A stretch of 38,486 nt of DNA from a virus. Position numbers and translations under genes: made by a program. The stretch covers positions 1 through 38,486 of the IMG/VR virus record IMGVR_UViG_3300035698_003100, one strand, 5' to 3'. The notes beneath the pieces are model-generated. The model saw only the letters and a program-made list of their open reading frames with translations. It was not told the DNA's origin and searched no databases. Shown here in pieces: positions 32,601 to 38,486 of the stretch (its first letter is position 1; the number at the start of each line of letters is the position of its first letter).

Positions 32601-33995
32601 ATGAATGGAAAGTATCAATTTGCAGGAATAGTTTGGACTGCGAGAACAAAGACAATCGCTAAGTATATTAAAGATGACACTAATGTTTTAGATTTAGGTG
32701 GTGGGGTAGAACACTTAAAGGAATTCATAAAACCTAAAAAATATATCAGCGTAGATTACTGTAAAGTAAAACCTTCTACAGTAGTTGCAAATTTAAATCT
32801 GAAGTTACCAGATTTTGAGACAAGATTTCACTATGTTGTTTGTCAGGGGGTATTAGAGTATTTGGATGATGTTCCAGGAGTTTTAAAAGGAATAAAAAAA
32901 TATGCTAAAACTTTATTAGTAACTTACTTTGACAGGTCTAGAAAGCATAGAGCTTGGGTAAATAATTATACATTTTGGGAATTTGAACAAATATTAAAAG
33001 AAGCTGGTTGGTATATTAAAAAGAAAGAACAAGTAATGGATGGAGGACAGGCTTTATATTATTGCACACAGACCCCACCTAAAAAAATATTATTTGCAGG
33101 AGCTTCGGGGTATAAAAATATTGGTGATGATGGGTATAAACAAGTTTTTGAAAAACATTTAGGGCTTAATTATGAGTTGTATTTTGACAGTCCTTATCCT
33201 GATATGAGGTATTTTGAAGAAGGGATTGACCATGTAGTTATTGGTGGAGGAGGTTTGTTATATGATAATAAAACAGAGCATTTTAATTACATGAAAATGT
33301 ATTTAGACGAAGCAATTAAAAGGAATATTGATTTTTCTTTTATTTCTTGTGGAGTTCAAATAGTAAATTATTCCATAAAATTACCTGAAGAAAAAGTATT
33401 AGAGATTGGTATAAAAGAATTGCAGAGATGGAAACCTTATTTAGATAAGGCTAAAGTAATTACAGTTCGTTCTGAAATGGATAGAAAGATTATTAAAGGA
33501 GTGTGTCCTGAGTCTAATGTTCATTACGTTCCTGATTTATGTTATTTATTAATGCCTTGTGATAGACATCTAACTTTGCCTAATTCAGCAGTATTTATTC
33601 TTACTAAATTAAGTTTAAAGGGAAATGGAGATAAATTTAGAGAGCTATGGGATAAATATAAATGTTATGGAAACAGAAGATATGTTATTGCAATGGCGCA
33701 AGATGATGAAGATATTACAGAAGAGTATGCTAATAAAATACAAGCAGGTGGTCATTATTCTATAAGAACAAGTTTGACTCCTACTGAAGTAGCTAGAATT
33801 ATTAGGGATGCTGATAAAGTAATTAGTGCTAGGTATCATGGTCATGTGTTAGCAAGAGCTTGTGGTAAAGCGGAAGAAGATATTGATGTAATAGACCTTA
33901 GATATAAGAGTATGGTAGAGCAAAAACCTGATAGACTTACAGACGCTAAAGAAAATATTATATTATTAACACAAGCAATAAATGGAAGATTATAA
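32601..33995 (+). CDS. Methyltransferase-polysaccharide pyruvyl transferase fusion
   Basis: A 464-residue two-domain enzyme. Residues 1-155 are a small class I methyltransferase (NVLDLGGGVEHLKEFI, then HYVVCQGVLEYLDDVPGVL and WYIKKKEQVMDGG). Residues about 160-455 match polysaccharide pyruvyl transferases: ILFAGASGYKNIGDDGY, the VVIGGGGLLYDN loop, SFISCGVQ, the ITVRSEMDRKII motif and ISARYHGHVLARACG near the end. Pyruvyl transferases add ketal pyruvate from phosphoenolpyruvate to sugars of surface polymers. Both domains are recognisable; activity is inferred. It overlaps the next gene by 14 bases. Confidence 0.8.
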   Translation: MNGKYQFAGIVWTARTKTIAKYIKDDTNVLDLGGGVEHLKEFIKPKKYISVDYCKVKPSTVVANLNLKLPDFETRFHYVVCQGVLEYLDDVPGVLKGIKKYAKTLLVTYFDRSRKHRAWVNNYTFWEFEQILKEAGWYIKKKEQVMDGGQALYYCTQTPPKKILFAGASGYKNIGDDGYKQVFEKHLGLNYELYFDSPYPDMRYFEEGIDHVVIGGGGLLYDNKTEHFNYMKMYLDEAIKRNIDFSFISCGVQIVNYSIKLPEEKVLEIGIKELQRWKPYLDKAKVITVRSEMDRKIIKGVCPESNVHYVPDLCYLLMPCDRHLTLPNSAVFILTKLSLKGNGDKFRELWDKYKCYGNRRYVIAMAQDDEDITEEYANKIQAGGHYSIRTSLTPTEVARIIRDADKVISARYHGHVLARACGKAEEDIDVIDLRYKSMVEQKPDRLTDAKENIILLTQAINGRL

Positions 33996-34689
33996 AATTG
34001 TTGAGGCGAAAGGTCTCAAATGGGCGGTTAGAGCATCGTCTAAAATTGGTAACTGCACTCAAGACATGTTAGGGCCAAATGAAAGAGAGGATTATAACTT
34101 TGAAGTACTGGAAAAATACTCAGGTAAAGATAAAACCTTTTTAGATATTGGAGCACATGTAGGAGGTTTTTCAATGATTGCTTCAAAATTATTTGGTTCC
34201 GTGTATTCTTTTGAACCTCAACCTTTTAATTTCGAGGGATTATCAGAGAATATAAAATTGAATAATTTAGCTAATGTTATAGCTATTAATAAAGGAGTGG
34301 GTAATGAAATTACTGAAAAAGAAATATCAGCTAGAGGAGGAGGCTCTAAGATTTATTCAGGTAATATACCTAAAATACCTAAAGTTACTTACGATAAAAT
34401 TTCCCTTACTACTATAGATAGTATGAAATTTAAATTGCCTGTTTCAGTAATAAAAATAGATACTGAAGGATATGAAGAGCAAGTTTTAGAAGGAGCAAAA
34501 CAAACTATTGCTAAATTTAGACCTGTAATAATTATAGAAACTCACGAAAAAACCTATCATGGTGAGCCTATGGTTAAAGGACAAATAGAGAGATTAAAAA
34601 AATTATTAGTAGAGAATATGTATTATGAATGGCATTTAGCTTTTAAGACACACTTTGGAGATGAGCATTTAATTTGTATTCCAAAATAA
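33982..34689 (+). CDS. FkbM family methyltransferase
   Basis: A 235-residue protein with the FkbM pattern: KTFLDIGAHVGGFSMIA (SAM loop starting at about residue 53), YSFEPQPFNFEGLSENIKLN, the central TTIDSMKF, then VIKIDTEGYEEQVLEGA and PVIIIETHEKTYH. FkbM enzymes O-methylate sugars or polyketides. Together with the pyruvyl transferase and the glycosyltransferases it points to modification of a surface glycan. Start chosen at the overlapping ATG 33982, typical of coupled translation. Confidence 0.88.
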   Translation: MEDYKIVEAKGLKWAVRASSKIGNCTQDMLGPNEREDYNFEVLEKYSGKDKTFLDIGAHVGGFSMIASKLFGSVYSFEPQPFNFEGLSENIKLNNLANVIAINKGVGNEITEKEISARGGGSKIYSGNIPKIPKVTYDKISLTTIDSMKFKLPVSVIKIDTEGYEEQVLEGAKQTIAKFRPVIIIETHEKTYHGEPMVKGQIERLKKLLVENMYYEWHLAFKTHFGDEHLICIPK

Positions 34690-34693
34690 AAAC

Positions 34694-34722
34694 TTGAAAA
34701 AGTTGAAAAAGTAATATATAAT
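34694..34722 (+). promoter_or_regulatory. Strong promoter of the TTGAAAAAG family
   Basis: TTGAAA (34694-34699), a 17-base spacer and a perfect TATAAT (34717-34722). TTGAAAAAG occurs twice in tandem (34694-34711). Start point near 34729; the next ATG is at 34748. Confidence 0.75.
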
Positions 34723-34747
34723 ACAATCATAAATTAATCCAAAAGAC

Positions 34748-35044
34748 ATGCTTGATTTTTTACCATTTATATTAATATCTATAACGCTTATTATTTGTTC
34801 TAATATTTTAGGTAGAGTTTCAGGAAAGATTGAGTCTTTAAAATTCTTCGAGAAAGTAGTTGAAGATATTTGTGATAGAAGAAGAAAAGATTTAGATGCT
34901 TATACTCTTCTTTTTGTTTTAGATACTTTTCAGAGACATTTATTAGAATCTACTGAGGCAGGAAAAAGAATAAAAAAAGAGCGTTTAGAAAAACAAAAAA
35001 AGGGGTGGAAAAAAATACCAAATGAATCATGTAATAAAAAATAA
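34748..35044 (+). CDS. Small membrane-anchored hypothetical protein
   Basis: A 98-residue protein with one N-terminal membrane segment (about 3-21, DFLPFILISITLIICSNIL) and a long charged helical remainder (FFEKVVEDICDRRRKDLDAY, TLLFVLDTFQRHLLES) ending in Lys-rich sequence. It is co-transcribed with the Fic gene, whose start lies one base after its stop. It might modulate Fic, but it lacks a Fic-inhibitory SxxxEG motif. Function unknown. Confidence 0.6.
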   Translation: MLDFLPFILISITLIICSNILGRVSGKIESLKFFEKVVEDICDRRRKDLDAYTLLFVLDTFQRHLLESTEAGKRIKKERLEKQKKGWKKIPNESCNKK

Positions 35045-35045
35045 A

Positions 35046-35537
35046 ATGAGTATTAAAATAAATACTGAAGTAGAAAGGTTTCTTTATGAATCTAATTTAA
35101 TAGAGAGGGAGCCTAGTGAGAGGGCTTTTATAGATGCAAAAATAGCTTGGCAATATACTAGAGCAAATAAGAAGCTAGATGTAAGTAACATATTAGAGAT
35201 ACATGGGTTATTAATGAAGGGGCTGAACCCAAGAATTGCGGGGAAATTTAGAAACTGCGATGTATGGATAGGGGGCAATAGAAAAACATTTGTCAGCTAT
35301 AGATTATTCATAGAACAATTAAATGAAGTATTAAGGCAATTAAATAAATTTAAAAAGAATAATGAATGTGATGCTAGAAGATTGCACATAGACTTTGAAA
35401 ACGTACATCCATTTGAAGATGGAAATGGTAGGGTAGGTAGAATTATTTATAATTTTTATAGGCTGAAATCTGGTTTACCTTTAGATATTATTTATGATGC
35501 TGAGAAAGGAGAATACTATAAATGGTTTAAAGATTAA
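35046..35537 (+). CDS. Fic domain protein (probable AMP or other NMP transferase)
   Basis: A 163-residue protein from ATG 35046; an upstream in-frame ATG at 35022 would add eight residues but overlaps the previous gene. The Fic core HPFEDGNGRVGR begins at His121, with all residues needed for nucleotide transfer, preceded by a helical bundle (IHGLLMKGLNP, then AGKFRNCDVWIGG, the flap region). An N-terminal segment SNLIERE (residues 16-22) resembles the inhibitory SxxxE(G/N) motif, but Arg replaces the Gly/Asn, so autoinhibition may be altered. Fic enzymes add AMP or other nucleotide groups to proteins; in a phage this could change host targets. The target is unknown. Confidence 0.88.
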   Translation: MSIKINTEVERFLYESNLIEREPSERAFIDAKIAWQYTRANKKLDVSNILEIHGLLMKGLNPRIAGKFRNCDVWIGGNRKTFVSYRLFIEQLNEVLRQLNKFKKNNECDARRLHIDFENVHPFEDGNGRVGRIIYNFYRLKSGLPLDIIYDAEKGEYYKWFKD

Positions 35538-35541
35538 AAAC

Positions 35542-35570
35542 TTGCAAAAGTTAAAAAAGTAATATATTAT
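35542..35570 (+). promoter_or_regulatory. Promoter of the TTGAAAAAG family before recA
   Basis: TTGCAA (35542-35547), a 17-base spacer and TATTAT (35565-35570), with the TTGCAAAAG-TTAAAAAAG tandem repeat. Start point near 35577, 17 bases before the ATG. Confidence 0.65.
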
Positions 35571-35593
35571 CAATATATAATAACTATAAAAAT

Positions 35594-36562
35594 ATGCCTA
35601 CATTAGATGAAATGCTAAAGATTGTTAAAAAGAAGCATGGAGATGGGTCTTTAATTCAGTACGGTAAGGAAGAAAAGATTGTTGATATTCCTAGAATTAC
35701 TACAGGATTACCTAGCTTAGATTTAATTTTAGGCGGTGGTGTTCCAGAAGGTAGAATAATGGAAGTATTTGGCCCTGAAAGCTCTGGTAAAACGACTATG
35801 GCGATTCATATGTTGTCTAAATGTCAGGAAGAAGGAAAAAAGGTAGTCTTTATGGATTTAGAATATGCCTTTGATCCTGTTTACGGTAAACAGTTAGGTT
35901 TAGATTTAAAAGAATTAATTATAAGTCGCCCTGATAGCGGTGAAGCGGCTTTGGATATAGTAGAGAAATTATGTCAGACAAACGACATAGCGGCTATTGT
36001 AATAGACTCTGTGGCTCAATTAATGCCTATGGCTACTATTGCTAAAGAGATAGACGGTACTCAAAATATAGCTACTACAGCAAGGCTCCTTAGCCAGACA
36101 ATGCCTAGATTAAGTCATGCGGCTTCAAAAAGTGGTACTGCTCTTATATTCATTAATCAGATAAGAATGAATGTAGGGCAATTATGGGGAAACCCAGAAG
36201 TTACTCCAGGAGGCAGAGCATTAAAATATATGTCTTCAATTAGATTAGATGTTAGAGGAGCTAGTAAAGCGGAAGAAAGAAATGGAAAAGAAGGAATACC
36301 AGTAAAAGTTACAGTAAAGAAAAATAAAACAGCTCCACCTTTTAGGCAAACTGAATTATTTTTAGTATTTGGAGAAGGGTTTGATGAAGTAGCAGATTTA
36401 TTAGAAACTGCTTTACAAGTAGGTATTATAGAAAAAGCAGGAGGGTGGTATTCTTACAAAGCAATTAAGGAACAAGGATTTGATAATTTTTGCGATAAAC
36501 TACGAAAGGATAAAGATTTAATGAAAATAATTAGAACGACTCTATCAGAAATTAAAACTTAA
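35594..36562 (+). CDS. recA: RecA-like recombinase
   Basis: A 322-residue homolog of bacterial RecA. Visible landmarks: LPSLDLILGGGVPEG, Walker A GPESSGKTT (residues 60-68), VVFMDLEYAFDP (the IDAEHALDP region of RecA), IAAIVIDSVAQL (Walker B), RLLSQTMPRL, the FINQIRMNVG loop (L2 side) and TPGGRALKYMSS. The C-terminal half is shortened relative to E. coli RecA (353 residues). It would form filaments on single-stranded DNA and promote strand exchange, so it could serve recombination-dependent replication and the repair of breaks made by the homing endonucleases. Single gene behind its own promoter. Confidence 0.93.
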   Translation: MPTLDEMLKIVKKKHGDGSLIQYGKEEKIVDIPRITTGLPSLDLILGGGVPEGRIMEVFGPESSGKTTMAIHMLSKCQEEGKKVVFMDLEYAFDPVYGKQLGLDLKELIISRPDSGEAALDIVEKLCQTNDIAAIVIDSVAQLMPMATIAKEIDGTQNIATTARLLSQTMPRLSHAASKSGTALIFINQIRMNVGQLWGNPEVTPGGRALKYMSSIRLDVRGASKAEERNGKEGIPVKVTVKKNKTAPPFRQTELFLVFGEGFDEVADLLETALQVGIIEKAGGWYSYKAIKEQGFDNFCDKLRKDKDLMKIIRTTLSEIKT

Positions 36563-36573
36563 CCATATTAATT

Positions 36574-37323
36574 ATGTTATCAACAGAGGATTTAGAGTCT
36601 CAAGATTCTATTCAAAAAAGGAAAGAAACTTATTCTGAAAAGGAAATTAAAGAGCAAGCAGATAAAACCCTTACACAATTAGATTTGGGTAAAATAGGTA
36701 TAGTTTTCAGTCCTACTTCTTCAGCTATGCTAAAAAAAGGATTAGATTGTATAAGAGATAATTTACAAAATATAGATTATGGGGTAGTTGTAGTAGTACA
36801 AAAAGATATTATATTAGAGGAACACAGGCAAGAAAAGGCGAATGTTAAATTTATAGAAACTCCTAAAGTAGATGTATTTGCTAAAAAGAATATAGGGAGA
36901 CAGTTAATAAATACTGATATTAAATATATTTTATTTATAGATACATTATCTTATATAGATGTTGATGATTTTGAGATTACAGAGAATTTGGTTAAAGCTA
37001 GAATTGCTCCTTTGCATTTAGAGCCTACATGTGGAGTAGTTGGCGAAATGTCTTCCCAAACTTTATCAGAAGAAATTGTAGAAGATATTATAGGCTCTCT
37101 TTCTAAGAAAGTTAATTTTAATAGAGATGTTTATACTGAAAGATGTCTTACTGAAGATGGTAGGCTTAGATTTGCTGAAGCTAATTCAATGGCTGTAACA
37201 GTAAGTATTTGGGATTTATTCGGGGGTTTTAATATAAAAGACCAATATCCAAGTATTGAATATTGTTTAAGACTTCAATTATTAGGCTACAAAATTATTT
37301 TACAACAATTAAATGAAAGATAA
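36574..37323 (+). CDS. Glycosyltransferase-like protein (GT-A type)
   Basis: A 249-residue protein with the layout of GT2-like glycosyltransferases: an N-terminal Rossmann-like segment (KIGIVFSPTSSAMLKKGL, then YGVVVVVQKDIIL), KYILFIDTLSYIDVDD in the place of the metal-binding DxD region, and the acceptor-side motif FGGFNIKDQYPSIEYCLRLQ with LLGYKI. The GG(F)-x-E pattern with 'lGYKi' is typical. It overlaps the next glycosyltransferase by 11 bases. Family likely, substrate unknown. Confidence 0.65.
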   Translation: MLSTEDLESQDSIQKRKETYSEKEIKEQADKTLTQLDLGKIGIVFSPTSSAMLKKGLDCIRDNLQNIDYGVVVVVQKDIILEEHRQEKANVKFIETPKVDVFAKKNIGRQLINTDIKYILFIDTLSYIDVDDFEITENLVKARIAPLHLEPTCGVVGEMSSQTLSEEIVEDIIGSLSKKVNFNRDVYTERCLTEDGRLRFAEANSMAVTVSIWDLFGGFNIKDQYPSIEYCLRLQLLGYKIILQQLNER

Positions 37324-38486
37324 ACAAACTAATAAAGACGGCAAAAGCCCTATTAAAGTAGAATTAATTGGTAAGCAATTAGGTATTTCAATTAGTTCTA
37401 TAAAAGCGGCTAATGTAGTATGTAACAAAACATATATAGAAAAAAATACTCCTAGAAAGAAAATTAAAGTTTTATGGTATTCAGATTTTTTACGTCCTAC
37501 AGGATTTGGTAATGTAGCTGAAGAAATACTTACTCGATTAAAAGCTACAGGAAAATATGAGTTTACAGTATTAGGGATAAACTATAATGGAGTTCCTTAT
37601 AATACTCCCGATAGTGAATATTATCATTTGAAAGATATTAAAGTATGGCCCGCATTTTCTAAACCAGGAGATAATTTATTTGGGTATAATAAACTTAGAG
37701 AATTATTAGTAGAAGAAGAATATGATATTTTCTTTGCTTTACAAGATTCATTTAATATGATTCCTCTTAAAGGAGATTTAGAAAATATTAAAAAACGTAA
37801 AGATTTTGCTTATATATTTTATTTCCCTATTGATGGTAATATTAAAAGAGATTGGGTTGAGCATGGTATTAAGGTAGCTGATTTTCCAGTCACTTATACA
37901 GATTATGGTATAAGTAAAGTGAATAAATTATGTTCTTCTATAAAATTAAGTAAGATGTATCATGGAGCGGATTTAGATAAATTTAAACCTTTTGATACCG
38001 AAGTAGATAGAAAGAAATTTAGAGCAAAATTTTTCGGTAAAGACGCAGTAGATGATTTTATTATTGTTAATGTTAATAGAAATCAAAGAAGAAAAGATTT
38101 ACCTAGATGTGTATTTGCATTTCAAGATTTTTGTGAAAAGAATCCAAAAATTCCTGCAAGATTATATTTGCATTGTTTAGGTAACGATAGTGCAGGATAT
38201 AATCTTATTGACTTAATAAGGGAAAACATACCTAGACATATTGCAGATAGAATAGCTATGCCTTCAGCTCATATATTTGGAGAAGGAGGGTATCCAGTAG
38301 AAATACTTAGTAAAATATATGCTTCAGCAGATATAGTTACTTCAACTACTACAGGTGAAGGTTGGGGATTATGCTTACATCCTGAAAGTATGATTAAAAC
38401 TTCTAATGGGTATAAAGAAATTAGTAGTATAAAACAGGGAGAAAAAGTTTTAACTCGAAAGGGGTATAAAGAGGTAGTAGATAAAA
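37313..38486 (+). CDS. GT4-type glycosyltransferase interrupted by an intein (runs off the window)
   Basis: This ORF begins at ATG 37313, overlapping the preceding stop, and is open to the window end (391 codons). Residues about 50-353 form a GT-B glycosyltransferase: IKVLWYSDFLRPTGFGNVAE (nucleotide-sugar binding start), DIFFALQDSFNMIP, YIFYFPIDGNI, MYHGADLDKFKPFD, FIIVNVNRNQRRKDLP and the donor-site motif TTTGEGWGL at about 345-353. The next residue, Cys354, starts an intein exactly where GT4 enzymes continue to their E-x7-E motif. The second half of the intein and the C-extein are outside the window. It probably acts with its neighbours on surface glycans. Confidence 0.85.
   Translation, partial: MKDKQTNKDGKSPIKVELIGKQLGISISSIKAANVVCNKTYIEKNTPRKKIKVLWYSDFLRPTGFGNVAEEILTRLKATGKYEFTVLGINYNGVPYNTPDSEYYHLKDIKVWPAFSKPGDNLFGYNKLRELLVEEEYDIFFALQDSFNMIPLKGDLENIKKRKDFAYIFYFPIDGNIKRDWVEHGIKVADFPVTYTDYGISKVNKLCSSIKLSKMYHGADLDKFKPFDTEVDRKKFRAKFFGKDAVDDFIIVNVNRNQRRKDLPRCVFAFQDFCEKNPKIPARLYLHCLGNDSAGYNLIDLIRENIPRHIADRIAMPSAHIFGEGGYPVEILSKIYASADIVTSTTTGEGWGLCLHPESMIKTSNGYKEISSIKQGEKVLTRKGYKEVVDK
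38372..38486 (+). mobile_element. N-terminal part of a second intein (truncated by the window end)
   Basis: Cys1 (38372-38374) is followed by ESMIKTSNGYKEISSI, then KQGEKVLTRKGYKEV: the block A pattern of Hint domains. Of the first 35 residues, 14 match the intein in the MuF-like gene, including KVLTR and GY. Insertion is in the conserved GEGWGL region of the glycosyltransferase. Whether it carries an endonuclease, and on which strand, cannot be seen. Confidence 0.85.

Noticed and set aside
34748-35537. Fic toxin with its antitoxin encoded just upstream
   Set aside because: The upstream protein is membrane-anchored and lacks the SxxxE(G/N) helix of Fic antitoxins. A partner role remains possible but is unsupported.
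1-38486. Reassigned stop codons (as in some Patescibacteria or crAss-like phages)
   Set aside because: TAA, TAG and TGA each end well-supported genes (for example TGA at 16443-16445 and 23604-23606, TAG at 5991-5993).
1-38486. tRNA genes
   Set aside because: I saw no cloverleaf with a T-loop GGTTCRA-type motif in the few non-coding gaps, which are mostly under 200 bases.

Overview
This window is the late structural region, plus the start of an accessory and replication region, of an AT-rich tailed double-stranded DNA phage (or prophage) with a long non-contractile tail (siphovirus). All recognisable phage genes are on the + strand. Stop codons TAA, TAG and TGA all end genes, so the standard bacterial code applies. 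Almost no gene has a Shine-Dalgarno sequence. Starts instead sit in A/T-rich leaders, while the promoters look like ordinary sigma-70 elements (TTG-N-17-TATAAT). That combination, together with fiber motifs of the VGIGTATP type, would fit a phage of Bacteroidota or of Patescibacteria, but the host cannot be fixed from this sequence.

Layout: a MuF-like minor head protein interrupted by an intein (25-2529); a Com-like zinc-ribbon protein; a promoter and structured leader; a prohead protease-scaffold fusion; the major capsid protein and two small virion proteins; five fiber-like genes (7.1-14.3 kb) placed between capsid and connector genes; head-tail connector, head closure, tail completion, tail terminator and tail tube genes (15.0-18.1 kb); a tail assembly chaperone pair joined by a -1 frameshift; a 1495-residue tape measure protein; an HNH homing endonuclease; the distal tail and baseplate genes; a very large glycine-rich adhesin; and a holin candidate followed by a terminator (31.4 kb). 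After the terminator comes a set of mostly separately promoted genes: two methyltransferase fusions (one with a polysaccharide pyruvyl transferase domain), an FkbM methyltransferase, a small membrane protein, a Fic protein, a RecA-like recombinase and two glycosyltransferases. The last one is entered by a second intein at the window edge.

The outstanding observation is the first intein (805-1983). Its splicing blocks are intact and its reading frame is open from end to end, but it carries no endonuclease in the sense direction. Instead the complementary strand of the same stretch (1857-1021) encodes a complete 278-residue protein with five Cys4 zinc-finger repeats and a Vsr/EDxHD-like nuclease domain. 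This protein is in exact codon-to-codon register with the intein and has its own predicted promoter inside the C-terminal splicing-domain code. The antisense gene contains 18 leucines and 19 serines but not one TTA, CTA or TCA codon, because each would be a stop in the intein frame. This looks like a homing endonuclease gene nested antisense inside an intein, with both strands under coding constraint. I know of no described example.

How the genes work together: 25-14252 build and decorate the capsid; 14990-16867 close the head and join it to the tail; 17518-27347 build the tail and its tip; 27379-31036 make the receptor-binding tip. The block from 31487 onward is likely for glycan modification and host take-over, with RecA for recombination. 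Two inteins, one antisense endonuclease and one free-standing HNH endonuclease make this a genome rich in homing elements.
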